DNA of 64,000 nucleotides. Source: Sternotherus odoratus (lineage: Eukaryota > Chordata > Testudines > Kinosternidae). The stretch spans positions 180,550,920-180,614,919 of the forward strand of contig JAVMKO010000002.1 in assembly GCA_032164245.1 (NCBI GenBank). The letters are read 5' to 3'. Of this stretch, positions 33,501-46,055 are shown piece after piece (the first letter of the stretch is position 1; each line of letters starts with the position of its first letter). A model generated the notes under the pieces. That model ran no database searches. It was given only the letters and a program-made list of their open reading frames with translations, and was not told where the DNA came from. The translations under genes were made by a program, and so were the position numbers.

Positions 33501-35376
33501 GGCGTGTGACAAATGTGCAACTAACAAAGGCTATCAGGTTTTCAATACAATGATGCATGAAGAAAGACTAATTATGTGTATATTAAATTAATGTTCCTCT
33601 TCAAAAGTTTTCTAAGTAATATAAATTAGCAAAATGGGACATTTTTCTATAGAAAATGTTATATTTACTTACAGCATATAGATTATTGAAAGCCTAAAGC
33701 ATGTTTATAGTAATAGCCATATATGGTAGCTGCCTTTTCATTTAAATTGTTGAATGGTGTATATTATTACAAATATAGTCCCATGAATGAAAACTAGTAG
33801 CAGAAGCAGTCTTGTTCTTTTAAAATATCCATGCTTTAAAATATCTGAACAGTATTCTTGAATTTGAAAGGTTTAAAATGACAGCCGGTGGTATTTCCTG
33901 TTTAGTGATTACTCTGGTTAGATTAGTTTTTCTTTAAAATAACTTATATGAATACATCTTTTTTGTCTAATATTGTTCTAAACCAGGGCTCTTCACTATA
34001 TGGTTTTAAATACAAGTACTCTTAATAATAACATTGAAGCTAGGAATGGAAAAGATCTATCCCTTTGCCAGTACAGGCAATATTTTTGCCTGTATTTTTA
34101 GTATTTGTTTTGCATTCTTTTTCTGTGTCTGACATATTCCCACCACCCTTTGCACTGTTCAACAGAACTGGTTGGTCACTGAAGGAAACCCAAACTGTAC
34201 CCCATTATTAATGCTGTGGCAGCTGGTTTGTTCCCCTCTGCCCTACTTAGCTACAACACCACATTTCAGAACTTTCTGATGTCCAATTATTTTTGGAGCT
34301 CCTGGTAGGTAGTGCACTTTCACACCACCTTTGATTTGAAACCTTAGTATTGAATAAATTAAACATACATCAAGTCAGTTAACTTCCTAGGTACTGTATT
34401 TTCAAGAAAAATGAATCAAAATAAATGTCCAGAACTTTTGTCAGAAGTCTTTACAAGATCCACTAGTGGAATTTGTAGATTTCTTTTTATAGAGCTGTTT
34501 GACTTGTGATCCTTGGAGATTCATTTTAACCACCATAAATACACCTAAAAAGAAAGGTGCCCTAACTGAGTTACCTGTTTATGTTCAGGACAGTAGGCAG
34601 GGTGTATTTTTCTTTCCTTTTTTGCTTCCCCTGAGGCCAGAATTCAGTTTTCACCAAGTGTGCAAGTCAGTAACTGCTTTTGACAGGTTAGATACTCAAT
34701 TCATTTTATTTTCACCTAAATCAAGGGTCTTTAAGTTACTATTTTAATGAAATAAATGACAGTTGTATGAAAACTTACAATTTTATTTCAAATAACTGTT
34801 TTGCTTTATTTAGTATGTCGCATCCTACATTTGTCTTTTAATAGTAAATAGAGATTCATACTATAAAAAGTAAACATGTACAAGCCTAGATGAGTATTAT
34901 AAAATTACTGTTTTTTGAAAAATTACAGAAAATTGGCTATATCATTGTGGGAAAATACTTTAAAACTAAATTCTTCCGGGAAACAAACAAACATTAATTC
35001 ACTTCAATAAGGAAGTTCCTTCATAACAAAAAACATTTTAAATTCTAACTTGGTGTCTTCCTGTAGGCATCTCCGTGTGGGGTCTAATTAATTTCTAGTC
35101 TCCTCAAAACCAGGCCATTGCTTTCTATATGCCTTCTACAGTTTTCAGTACTTTGATGTTCCACAAACAACAAATATTATTAATCATCTCTCGTCTCTTA
35201 CTATGTGAGAGACAGTGCAAAAAGAAAGTTCATTAGGAGATATTTTTGATATTTCAGAAAGCGATTGCATTAGCTTTCACTTTTCATGTGGAAATGTCTC
35301 ATTTTGCACAACATCGTTATATTCTAGCTGTCATAACACTAACACACAGCATTCCAGGAACATGGAAATAGTTATA
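30546..35376. other. Long AT-rich stretch without recognised genes
   Basis: No exon with matching splice sites, RNA gene or complete repeat is recognised. Around 30790-30830, 'cttcagatgagacattaaat' resembles a very old dispersed vertebrate repeat. Small frames are short and unspliced. Confidence 0.45.
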
Positions 35377-35947
35377 CAGTAACTCCTCACGTAAAGTCGT
35401 CCCGGTTAACATTGTTTTGTTGTTATATTGCTGATCAATTCGGGAACATGCTCATTTAAAGTTGTGCAATGCTCCCTTAGAAGGTTGTTTGAGAGCCAGC
35501 TGCTTTGTTCCACTGCTTGCAGGAAGAGCAGCCAGTTGGAGCAAGCTGGTGGGGGCTTGGAACTAGGGTAGACCGGCAGCCCCCTATGAGCTCCCCGCTC
35601 CCTTAAGTTCCCTGTGTGGCAGCCTCCCAGCAGGCTATCAATTGCTGACAGTTCAGCTGTCCTTTCCCCCCACCATGTGCTGCTCCTGCCCTCTGCCTTG
35701 GAACCGCTTCCGGGAGCCTCCTGCTTGCTGTGCAGGGGGAGAGAGGGCAGGGAAGGGAAGAAGGAGAGGGAGGCTAATGTCAAGGTGTCCCCCTGCTCCT
35801 GCCCCACTCTTGCCCCTTCTCCATATAGAGCAAGGCAGGGACATGACAGAGCTCAGGAAGGAGAGAGCTTGCTGGTCGCAGCTGCTGTCTCAACTTGCTG
35901 ATCAATTTAAAAAGGCAGTGTCCTTAGAGTGGGGTCAGCATACTTAA

Positions 35948-35949
<2 letters not shown>

Positions 35950-36005
<56 letters not shown>
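35950..36005. repeat. (TC)n microsatellite
   Basis: About 28 consecutive tc units, followed by a short C run and more interrupted tc repeats to about 36047. Confidence 0.97.
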
Positions 36006-36008
<3 letters not shown>

Positions 36009-36187
36009 CCCCCCCCCATACACAGGGTGTGTGTCTTTCTCTCTCTCTGCCATGCTGCCTCCACTCCCTCCATTCATGCTGCCTTGTAGAGTGTGAGGCT
36101 ACATTAACAATGTGTTAACCCTTGAGGGCTCAGCTAAAAGCTAGTTCATCATTTATCAGTAAGGCATTTCCTGGGAAATATCCCACC

Positions 36188-36406
36188 CTCTAACTCAGGG
36201 GTGGGGAACCTTTTTTCTGCCAAGGGCCATTTGGATATTTATAACGTCATTCGCGGGCTGCTCCCCCCCACCCCCCCCAGGAAGCCCAGGCTGGCAGCGG
36301 GAGCTGAGACACCCCCCCCCCCACTAGCAGGAGCCTCGGGGAAACTAAAGTGGCAGCTAAGTGCTTAGCCCGCTGCGGCTTTAGAGTTTCCCCTCAGGCT
36401 CCTGCC

Positions 36407-36444
<38 letters not shown>

Positions 36445-37933
36445 CTCCTGCTGCCAGCCTGGGCTTCCTACACCCAGGCTAGCAACGGGAGCTGAGACCC
36501 CAGCTGGCAAGAGGCCAGCGTGGGAAACCCCAAAGCAGTGGCAGGCGGAGTGCTTAGCCCTGTACTGCTTTGGGGTTTCCCCCACTGGCCCCTTGCCAGC
36601 CAGGGTCCTGCCGCCTGCCCCAGTCAGCTCCCGCTGTCAGCCTGGGTGTAGGGAAGAGGAGCTGGGGGTCAGAGGCGGGGGACTAGGCCTTCTCCCAAAT
36701 CAGCTTCCCTCCCCCTCACGGAGTCAGCTGGTCTGTCTCCCGTCTGCCAGGCTCGGGCCGCCTATTTATCATTACCCCGCAACACGTGTCTCCTGGGCTT
36801 TTCAAACCTCATGTAGGACACATACACCACCCCTGCCTGGCCCACCTCCCCCCCCCCGCTTATTCTCCTCCCCCCCCGCCTGACCTGGCCCACCCAACCT
36901 AATCTCCTCCCCCAGCCTAACCTCCTCCCCTCCCCACCCATCCCTGCCTGGCCCACCCCACTGTTGGGGGTGATCTTCCTTTACCCCCGCCCAGACTCCC
37001 CCCATCTAACCGCCTTTCCTCCCCCACCCCTGCCTGGCCCGGCCCATCCCACCGAACCTAACCTCCTCCCCCCTCCCACTCCCACCCCCAGCTTCCTGCC
37101 CCCCCATGCCTGCCCAGCCCAGCCTCCCCCCCCACCAAACCTCCTTCCCTCCCGCACCCACGCCTCACCCACCCCATCCAGCCTAGTCTCCTGCCCCCCT
37201 CCCCGTCCAGCCTGGCCTCCCCCCCCCACACTGCCCCCTTGCACACCGCTTCCCCCCCCCCGGCTGGTCTCCCGTTGCCCGCGCCTACTTGTCCGCTGGG
37301 TCCCACTGCTGGGATGCGACTCCTGCGAGGGCAAGGTGGAGCGACGTGCCCCCAGCCCTCGCAGACGCTCTGGGGCTGCGCTGCACCGCCTCCCCCCTAC
37401 CCCCCTGCCCAGCCTCCCCCCCCCACGCCCCTTTGCACACCGCTTCTCCCCCCCCCCCCGCCGGTCTCCCGCCGCCCATGCCTACTTCTCCGCCGTGTCC
37501 CGCTGCTGGGACGCGACTCCTGCGAGGGCAAGGTGGAGCGACGTGCCCCCAGCCCTCTCAGACACTCTGGGGCAGCGCCGTGCCGCCCAGCCTCCCCCCC
37601 CCATGCCCCCTTGCCCACCGCTTCCCCCCCGCCCCCCAGCCTCCCCCCAACGCCCCCTTGCACACCGCTTCCCCCCCCGGCCGGTCTCCCGCCGCCCGCA
37701 CCTACTTGTCCGCTGGGTCCCGCTGCTGGGATGCGACTCCTGCGAGGGCAAGGTGGAGCGATGCGCCCCCAGCCCTCGGAGACGCTCTCGGGCAGCAGAC
37801 CGCCTGAGCACTCCCACCGCGACGTTGGTCCGGCCCTCTCTATGGCGCAGATTTTCCAGACCCGCCTGCGGGCCGGACCGAATCATTTGGCGGGCCGTAT
37901 ACGGGCCGGAGGTTCCCCACCCCTGCTCTAACT
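36188..37933. mobile_element. Non-autonomous hAT transposon, GC-rich interior
   Basis: Element 36196-37925 (1730 bp), with inverted termini caggggtggggaacct / aggttccccacccctg and identical 8-bp duplications ctctaact at 36188-36195 and 37926-37933. No transposase frame. The interior contains C-rich low-complexity sequence and three long tandem units. Overlapping proline-rich open frames are repeat artefacts. It inserted into the element at 35377-38154. Confidence 0.94.
37255..37805. repeat. Three tandem copies of a long unit (about 200-240 bp)
   Basis: A block recurs with 'ccggtctcccgccgcccg', 'cctacttgtccgctgggtcc', 'gctgggatgcgactcctgcg', 'agggcaaggtggagcgacg' and 'ccccagccctcgcagacgct'. 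The copies start near 37257, 37457 and 37675 and are separated by C-rich linkers of changing length. The middle copy has small differences (ttctccgccgtgtcc), so the array is not newly made. Confidence 0.85.
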
Positions 37934-38154
37934 TCACCACCTCAACCAAGATTCACAATCATCATTGCTGTGTGCCGTATTAAATTATTTGTTTAAAACT
38001 TATACTGTGTGTGTGTATACTATATTTTTTTTTGTCTGACAACAATTTCCCTGGAACTTAACCCCCCACTATTAATTCTTATGAGGAAATTGGATTTGCT
38101 TAACACCGTTTAGCTTAAAGTCGCATTTTTCAGGAACATAACTACAATGTTAAG

Positions 38155-38312
38155 CTAGATCAGAGGGCTGGGGGCGCATTGCTCCACCTTGCCCTCACAG
38201 GAGTCACATCCCAGCAGCGGGACCCAGCGGACAAGTAGGCGCGGGCGGCGGGAGACTGGCCCGGGGGGTGGGGGGGGAAGCAGTGTGCAAGGGGGCGTGG
38301 GGGGGAGGTCAT
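38155..38312. repeat. Inverted partial copy of the hAT internal unit
   Basis: The sequence 'gggctgggggcgcattgctc', then 'caccttgccctcacaggagt', then 'cagcagcgggacccagcgga' is the reverse complement of the tandem unit at 37675-37790. It lies 230 bp outside the hAT right terminus in opposite orientation. It replaces the expected end of the older element at 35377-38154. Confidence 0.82.
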
Positions 38313-38927
38313 TCTAGTCCAATATAGTGTCTTTGGCAGTGGCAAGTTTCAGATGCATCAGTGAAAGCTACAAGAACCCTTATTAAGGCTGGCTTGTGTT
38401 TAACCGTGTGTTTTCCTGTTACAAACACGATTGAGTGCTAGATAATAATCTCAAGTAGTATCTGTTTCTGCTGGTCCATGGCAATTTCACATTTTATTCT
38501 CTGGTGTTTGACAGTTAATGACACAATGAGGAGAAATGCGTGATATTCATAACTCCTCATTCCTAGGTGGTGGTCATCCACCACACTGACTGCTTTTCCA
38601 GCAGCTTGACACCTCCCTTCATCCCACCAGCCAGAAAGCATTGGCCTGTTCTCCCAGCCAGCCAGCCCAATTCCCCACCCCCTGCCCCAGTGCAGGTTTC
38701 CTTGTTATGTTGTACTTGCATATTCTACATCCTCGCCAATTCCCCTTCCCCAATTGCGGCTTGCAGCCTGCCTACCAAAAATTCCAATCTGATACATGCA
38801 ATTGAAACACGTCTGGTACATGAAACCGTTAAATTTTCCTTGCCTTGCTCTATCCCCCCCAACCCCATCTAGGTTGACTCCCTTACCTTGCTTGCTTGTT
38901 TGCTTTGCAAACCTTGATTGCTTCACC
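38313..38927. other. Non-coding spacer
   Basis: Starts with 'agtccaatatagtgtctttg', then 'gcagtggcaagtttcagatg', which looks like an old repeat I cannot name. Nothing else recognised. Confidence 0.4.
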
Positions 38928-39050
38928 TAGGGTCACCAGATATCCCAATTTTATAGGGACAGTCCCAATTTTCGGGTCTTTTTCTTATATAGGCTCTTAT
39001 TATCAGCCATCCCCATCCCAATTTTTCACATTTGCTGTCTGGTCACCCTA
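38928..39050. mobile_element. Short inverted-repeat element, GGTCACC family
   Basis: Termini tagggtcaccagatatccca and, at the right, gctgtctggtcaccctag form inverted repeats. Internal 'ttatagggacagtcccaatt' is itself near-palindromic. Duplicated ta at each outer edge is compatible with Tc1/mariner-type insertion, but other classes are possible. Related copies occur at 42241 and 61380. Confidence 0.75.
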
Positions 39051-42000
39051 GCTTCACCTCGCTTGCAAATTCACCCTCCCTGGTTGCAGCTTCCAGCCTG
39101 CCGGGGTGAAAGTCCCTGGGGTAGGGGATGCTAGTTCCTCTTATTTTCACTGATCCCTTTCTATGTAATTTGCCTGTGCCTTCCCGTCTCTGTCTCTAGG
39201 GCAGGGGTAGGGGTCAGGGGAGGAACAGCCCCCCTATTTTCCTGCATTTACCCTTCTCCCTGCCCCTGGAACCATGCCATTTCCAATGCTGTTTGCTGCT
39301 TTTCTGGAGCCATGTTTTCATAGGGACATGCTGCTTCTACGTGGTCCTGCAGCAAGCCTTAGAGCCCCATCCTTTTCCTGTTCTGCCCACCCTGTTCTGG
39401 GCTTCCTCGCTGCTTGGACATAGAGACTTGCCCCATCCAGATTTCGTACCTTTATGCGCATTCCTGGGTGGTTGGGTGAGTCATTGCTGTAAAGCACCTT
39501 TTGCAGCAGTTTATGACCGTCTTCCTCTTCCTCCTTCCCCTCCCCCAAAAAGCAGAGCTGCCCTTCTTTGAGTAAGCCCAGACAAATTCTGCCCCACCTG
39601 TAGTTGTGGGGCAGTCATTTTGGAAGGAGAGGTGGCAATTTTACAATGCTACAGAATGGCAAATATAAAAAACTCATTTAAAAACCATTAATGTTTTATT
39701 TGGAGTTTGTGAAACAAAACTTTGAAATTCTGGCGCCTTTTCGGAATTTGAAATTATTTTAATTTGTATATTCAGCTTTATTTGTACATGCAAATAAGAT
39801 AAGCTCTCAGAATATTAAAAACTGGTTCTAGTTAGAGTAACCGCTGTTGTAAGATTTTTTTTAAATAAAATAAAATATATAAAATTAATCCTTTGGCAGA
39901 TAAGACAGTGGGGGAAGGAAGCTGGGAGCTGTACAGCCCACCTGCCTGCTAGAGGCCTGGCTGGCCAGCTGGCCTGCATGCCTCATTTTCCATCAAAACT
40001 TTGATGAAATCCACATGTTCCTGGAGAATGTTTTGATTTCAGCAAATCAGTATTTTCCAGTGGAAAAATTTTCCACCAGAGAACTTTTGACCAGCTGTAG
40101 CTAATATGGAGGACTCTCAAAAGGACAGTCCTGTTTGAAATCATTGAGACTCCAATGAGAAACCCAAGTGGTATTTGGTCCTTGAACATAATTTCTAGAC
40201 ATCTGGGCGAGATTACCTGGGAAGTGCAATCTCTTTATGAGCACTTCTGTTATAATTTGGCTGTAGAGTCCGTTAAACTGTCCCAGGGAAGATGAGCCTG
40301 TGTGTCAGTGGTATAGATATGACAAAGAAGTACTTGCACCCTCATCCCCATCATCTGATGCTGAGTTAGCAGGAAAAAGAAGGTATGGCCAGAGGATGTG
40401 CTTATGCTATATTGCCTTTTGGTTGCCTTTACAGACTTTCATGGAACCTAGTGGTGCAAGTTTAGATTAGCCCTGAGGCTGCACAAAGACCGTACAGGAT
40501 GACTACTTTGCAGAGACCCACCTGAGGATCGGGGTATTGCAAAGTGTGTGGATTGAACCATCTTTGTGCATGTGCCCATGCACACCTCCTCAACACTGTA
40601 TTTCGCCATATTTCAATTCCTAGCCCTTCTGTATCTCCTCAGTCCCATTACTACTGTCAGATTTAAAGAGCATTAATTAACTGCAATAATAATTGTAATT
40701 AATGTTAATTAGTGATTTGCCAGAATACCTCCTGAAGGAAGAAGTTGTGATCCTGATACAAACATTTCAGCATGGGCCCACATTATAATAATAAATGCAT
40801 TTTAAGGCAAATCTGTTCCAGCTGTTTAAACTTAAAAAGTATATGCATGGTTTTATCACTCAGGGTAGTCTCTAGAACTGTTTGCTGACCTTCTCTCCTC
40901 CTTAGAATTGCATTATGAAATTTAATCACAGCTGCTGCCTTTGTAAATGTTATGAAATGAAGTCTAGCAAGAATGCAGTGGCTTTTATTACATTCCTTTT
41001 GGTGCATGGTGGCACCAGAACAGAGGGGATTATTTTAATGCCATTAGAATTAATTATCATATATTTGGTAAAAATAAATTGTGGCCCAAGTCCTCAGTGA
41101 ATTCCAAATTGTATTCAAATTGCAATGCAATGAGTGGTATTTGTATAGAGAACAATCGCCAAGCCTTTTTTCCATTTGTGCAAATCCCCTCTGGACTGCA
41201 TGGAATAAAGAACCATTAGCTAAATTCCTTCTGGAGTTCTTGATCTTTCCTGAAGCCAGTCATTTAATGGCATCAAAATTAGATACGAAACAGACAAGAT
41301 AACTGTCTGGAAACTGTAATGATGTGAGGAAATGAAAAGAGTTCAAAATTAAATATTTCACATCTTTATGATGTTGAAACGTGTGAAGGGATAAGGAAAA
41401 AGATATGTAACAAAAGGCTTTGTGTAAGTGTTGGCACAGTAGGTGGATGATAGCCCTTTTCCTTGATATATAGTGACCCTAAAAGTAATTGCAGATATAA
41501 TGCATCTATAAATTTTCCCTCAAGTGTCAGTCAATGTTTGCCTGTCTGCTGGTTATGAACAGCTCCGAACAAGAAAAAAGCTTGGAAGATCTCAGTATTA
41601 CCTTCTATGGGAAATCTTCCTATATCATTTACTTTCAACATCTAGGAAAAAGGGCACATTTTGGCACCATTGATGTGAATCAGGGCTCACCACAGAATGC
41701 CATAAATGGTGCCTGATAATATCATAGGAATTAAAAAAGAAACTCGAAGAACCAAAACACTACAGGACAAATTGGATCAAGAAAATTTCCCTATGTTCTC
41801 CCCATGTTTTGGTTTTTCTAGTAGCACTGCATTTTGGTTGCACCACGCCTTTAACATGTTGTTTTCCTCTATTAAGCTTTTAATCACTCATTGAAAATGT
41901 CTTTGTCCTCACCCCCACCCCTGTTTCTTCCACTGTAGATAAATTGTTTTTCTGTGCAAAGAGGATATTTTTAAGAACAGTGATGTTGTGAGTAATAGTA

Positions 42001-42240
42001 TTTCCCATTCTTATTACAATATTGTTTGGAAGCATCTGCCTACTACAGAGGTGAGGGAACATATGAAAACCAAATTAGGCCCTTAGGCAGTTAAGGATTA
42101 AAGTAGGACATTTAAAAACACTGTCCCTGTACCACAGAATTTATAGTCTGAAGCCCAAATCATGCAGTTGATCTGCTAATGTAGATCTGATTTGAGTTCA
42201 TGATCTTATCCTGTTGTGATGCATTTATGGTTTTGGAAAT
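39051..42240. other. Non-coding stretch, nothing firm
   Basis: Mixed composition. Segment 39060-39640 is richer in C and T. From about 39650 it is AT-rich. No exon, RNA gene or complete mobile element recognised. Confidence 0.45.
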
Positions 42241-43055
42241 CTAGGGTGACCAGACTGCAAGAATAAAATATCAGGACACATGGGAGGGGGGTAGCCACAG
42301 CCCGGGTTGGGGTGCATGGCCTCAGCTCCAGCCCCTGCAGCAAGCTGCGGGTTGGTCAGGGGTTGCATGACCCTGGCTGCAGTCCCGCCACAAGCTGCCT
42401 GCCACAAGCTGTGGATCGGCTGGGGGCACACAACACAGGCTTCAGCCTCCGCTGTAAGTCAGGGGTCACAAGGCCCCACCACCAGCCCCCACCACAAGCC
42501 ACAGATCAGTCAGAGGCACGCAGCTCTGGCTTCGGCCCTAGCTGCAAGGGGGATCTCAGGGATGGGGTTGGGGCATAGGAGTGGGTTTGGAGTGTTGACT
42601 CTGGGAGGGAATTTGGGTTCAGGAGGGTGCTGGGGATGCTGGAGGGGGTGTGGACTCTGGATGGGGCTTACCTCTGGCGGCTCCAAGGAAGTGGCTACAT
42701 CTCCCTCTGGGTTCTAGGCGGAGGTGCAGGCAGGCAACTGTGCACGCTGCCTCACTTGCAGGTGCTACCCTCGCAGCTTCCATTGGCTACGATTCCTGGC
42801 CAATGGGAGCTACAGAGGAGCTGTTCATGGTGGGGGCAGCACGCAGAGTCCCCCAGCCATACCTGCACCGAGGACCCAGAGGGAGCTGTCACCAACTCCG
42901 GGGAGCTGCGCAGAGCAGGGTAGGGAGCCTGCCAGCCCAGCGCCAACCGGATGCCTCGCAAGCAACCCTACAATATTGGGACAAATGGCATCCTGATTGT
43001 ACATTGGTTGGGGCATGGGACAAAGAGTTAAATATTGGGATGTCGGGTCACTGTG
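42241..43055. mobile_element. Longer member of the GGTCACC inverted-repeat family
   Basis: Begins ctagggtgaccagactgcaa and ends 'tattgggatgtcgggtcact', decayed inverted termini related to the elements at 38928 and 61380. The extra 700 bp inside is GC-rich, with repeated 'cacaagctg' and 'gcctcagctcc'-like words and no recognised protein. The termini are divergent, so boundaries are approximate. It may instead be a composite in which another repeat inserted between the two ends. Confidence 0.55.
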
Positions 43056-43083
43056 CAGAAACTGGATAACTCCTGTAGTACAT

Positions 43084-43376
43084 TTAGGGTATGTCTGTGA
43101 TGCAGCTGGGCAGTGATAAAGCTGGGTTGCAAAAAAGCCCAACAAAAAAACAAAACCAGAGTTGCTTCAGTAGCATGGACAGAAGCAGACACTAGTTGCC
43201 TGAGTAGATTCCCTGAGTCAAGGGTGGAATTTTATTTGGGTGGCTAGCCCCTGCCCACCGCCTCTGCTGCAGAGGCTATGCTACTGTTCTTAACAAGCTA
43301 GCTCAGTTGCAGTTATTTTCATGCAGCCTACACATGCTGCAATCACACCTTTTATTGCAGTGTGGGCATACCCCTA
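43084..43376. mobile_element. PIF/Harbinger-like MITE
   Basis: Starts agggtatgtctgtgatgcag and ends 'attgcagtgtgggcataccc', imperfect inverted termini sharing gggtatgtct with the Harbinger ends. Flanks tta (43084-43086) and cta/taa at the right fit a Harbinger TWA duplication with decay. No coding capacity. Confidence 0.7.
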
Positions 43377-43672
43377 AACCCTGGGGTTATAATGCCAGAT
43401 GGTACTGCAAGCAGAACGTTTGGGATAAGTGTAAACAGAGGAAGAGACACAAGTAATGAGAAAAAGGTCACAGGAAATGTGTACAGGCTAGTAGCATATC
43501 CTAGGTTACAAAACTGGATTAAATATGAGGAATTAAGAGATGAATTCCACCTTTGACTCTCTTCTTGGATTATTAACTCCATTATTTTGTTGAATGTAGG
43601 TTGATTACAATTTTATTTTTCATTATCAAACAAATGTCTCAGATTCGGTTTCTAAATACTTACAAACACTCT
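43377..43672. other. Non-coding spacer
   Basis: Nothing recognised. Confidence 0.4.
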
Positions 43673-44415
43673 GTAGTTGTAAGAGATTTCCCTTCCCCCA
43701 CTCTAAACTCTAGGGTAAAAATGTGGGGGGGTCTCTTCTACGCAAGGCCAAATAACTTCAAGCTACTTTCCCAGCCTAAGTTAAATCCTTTCCCCCCAAA
43801 ACCCAAACTTCTCCAATTGGGGCTTGGAATCCCGCTGCCACCATTTAATGTGAGTCTCCAAAACTATGGAGTGGGGGCACATTAAACCACCCCGTTAAAA
43901 ACACCCCCCCCTTGCTATCTAGGAGAGATTCAAGCACACAGACCCTCACTAGCTGTGAGCTGTTTTCGATCCAAAGCTAGGACAACTTCAAGGGAAATAA
44001 CCAGACCGTTCTTCTAACAAAGTTTTAATAAAGAAAAGAGAAAAGCATACACTTACACAGACTTTACAGATACTCAATTCTAGTCTTAACTCCTCCTTAA
44101 CCCCTCCCTAGCATTTCTCTCCCTGATGAGGTTAAGGACACCACAGATTGGTTACAAGCCTATACAATTAACAATCTTACTTATTGCTAAGCTGACTTAG
44201 AAACTTATTCAAAGATGAGTAGGAAGGTGATTCCATTCTTCAAAGCTGGAGAGCGAAGATGGAGAGAGACCGATAGCCCAGGAAGAAGTGAAACTAACAA
44301 CTCCCTTTGTCTTTAGGAATTTGCATCCCCAAGACTTCATAGCCTTTTCTGCTTCAGGTTAACCCCTTACAGGCAAAACAGTAATTATAAGGCACTTCAT
44401 ACTTATGACAATAGT
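43673..44415. mobile_element. Solo LTR, relative of the LTR in the Harbinger intron
   Basis: LTR 43678-44410 (733 bp), termini tgtaagagatttccc...cttatgaca, with near-identical flanks gtagt (43673-43677) and atagt (44411-44415). It shares with 22625-23697 the ends and the 'gggaaataa(a)ccagac(c/g)g(t)t' and 'taataaagaaaa' blocks. No internal retroelement sequence. The mismatch in the duplication suggests it is older. Confidence 0.82.
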
Positions 44416-44572
44416 CGTCCCAGATGTGCTGAAAATGCTTCTAACTAAATTACTGTTTAGACCCAGAATAAGGAAAGAGGAAAAAGGATAAATTCTAGCC
44501 TCTTAAAAATGCTGCAATATTGTTTGTATGCATGTGCATATTTGTTAAAAATCCTTTAAGAAGTATTAGTTA
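44416..44572. other. Short spacer
   Basis: Nothing recognised. Ends with the A that forms the Helitron target. Confidence 0.4.
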
Positions 44573-45395
44573 CTAGCGAAAATACCCAGCGTTGCTCGGG
44601 TCTGTCGGAGGTGGGGAGGGGGCAGAGAGCTGAGCGAGTGTGGGGTCCGTTGGAGGGGGGAGGGGGCAGAGAGCAAACCTGACACCCCCACCTCACCCCC
44701 CTGACCAAACCAGACACCCCCACTCACTTACCCCTCGACCAACCCCGACTCACATTTTCACCCCCCACCCAAAGCCAACATCCCCACGTCACCCCCTACC
44801 AACACCCCCTGACCAACACCCACACCTCACCCCCCGTAGACCAAACCTGACACACCCACCTCACTTTCCCCCCCAACCAAACCAGACACCCCTACCTATC
44901 ACCACAAACAAACCCGACACCCACACCTCACTTACCCCTCGACCAACCCTGACCCCCCTCCTTACTCCCCCCAAACAAACCCAACACCCCCTGACCAACC
45001 CCAACACCCACACCTCACCGCTCACCCACCCCGACACCTTCCCCCCCCCCGACCAAACCCAACACCCCTACCTCACTTACCCTCCGACCAAACCCAACTC
45101 GGGTATATCGGAGGTGGGGAGGGGGCAGAGAGCTGAGCGAGTGCAGGGTCCGTTGGAGGGGGTATTATGACATCATAACTATGTCACAGAGAACAGCAGC
45201 TGCCCAGTTGATGTGAATGGGCTTTAAAGAATTTCACCCCTGGGGGGCGTCAGAGATGAGATTTGAAAAATTTTCGACTCTTACCCTGATTAGGACCCTA
45301 AGACCTCTAACTGTACCAAATTTCAAGGTGTGGAAGGAGTAAGTGCACATCCATACGCGCATACACCATTTGACTTTTTTATATATATATATAGA
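44573..45395 (-). mobile_element. Single Helitron (non-autonomous)
   Basis: 823 bp. On the + strand it begins ctagcgaaaatacccagcgt (44573), with the terminal hairpin, and ends tatatataga at 45395, between A (44572) and T (45396). Ends resemble Helitron 1 (gcgaaaatacccagcg rather than gcataagtgcccggcg), indicating at least two end subtypes in this window. The centre is the C-rich minisatellite in one orientation only. The block 'gtattatgacatcataacta' is shared with Helitron 1. Confidence 0.88.
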
Positions 45396-45857
45396 TGATG
45401 AACTGTGAATTATATAAACTACGTAATTCTCCATAGAAAAAGAGCATTAATAGATGTAGTAACATAGGAATATTCACATTTCATTATCACATTCTCAGAT
45501 CCATAAATGTGAAGAAATTCAGACGGATTTTAAATCAGAAACTCTTTAATTCAGCATGTTTTGTTTGGGAATTGCAGAACATGTGGCAGGTAAGAATGTA
45601 TAACCCATGAGACTGTTGGTAATATTTGTAATATGAAACTAGACATTTGCAAAATAATTTTTTAGAAAACCAAGAAGGAATATAAAAAAACACATATATG
45701 AAAAAATAAAACCATCCAGCATTTATTTTGAAAACAAATATCCATCAGCCACTGTAAGTCAAGGCTATTCTATATGTCGAGAACATGGTACTACAATTAA
45801 AAAACAGCTACAAAATACTGGTGGTTCTAAACAAAATCAATTGCCAGTAGATTGGTG
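45396..45857. other. AT-rich spacer
   Basis: Nothing recognised. Confidence 0.4.
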
Positions 45858-46055
45858 TGGTCTACTGCTTTAATTATAGGTTTAGGAAATAGGATTTCCT
45901 GAGTTCTCGTCCTAGCACTGACACTCACTGTCTTTGCTGTAGGCAAGTCACTTTGGATAGTGCTTAACTATCTTCTAGGACTGCTGTGAGTAAAATTAAA
46001 TAACATTTATAAAACACTTTGAACATGAAGTGTGTTATATACGTGGCTAATTATC
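45858..46055 (+). repeat. MIR/CORE-SINE relic
   Basis: In order: a decayed 'ggatttcctgagttctcgtc', 'ctagcactgacactcactgt', 'aggcaagtcacttt', 'gactgctgtgagtaaaatta' and a tail 'taaaacactttgaacatgaa'. This is the layout of an ancient tRNA-derived CORE-SINE. The tRNA promoter head is not preserved well enough to show A and B boxes. Confidence 0.7.

Larger units (their letters stand above)
35377..38154. mobile_element. DNA-transposon-like element split by a younger hAT
   Basis: The left end cagtaactcctcacgtaaag, then 'tcgtcccggttaacattgtt', is mirrored at 38087-38154 by 'attggatttgcttaacaccg', 'tttagcttaaagtcgc', 'catttttcaggaacataact' and 'acaatgttaag'. The ends form an imperfect long inverted repeat. 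The last bases of the right terminus (expected ...gaggagttactg) are missing, because unrelated sequence begins at about 38155. The interior includes a GC-rich block (35510-35930) and a TC microsatellite. No transposase is seen. Superfamily is not assigned. Confidence 0.65.

Noticed and set aside
36964..37983. 339-codon proline-rich frame
   Set aside because: It lies entirely in C-rich repeats of the hAT at 36196-37925, with overlapping frames on both strands. Not a gene.
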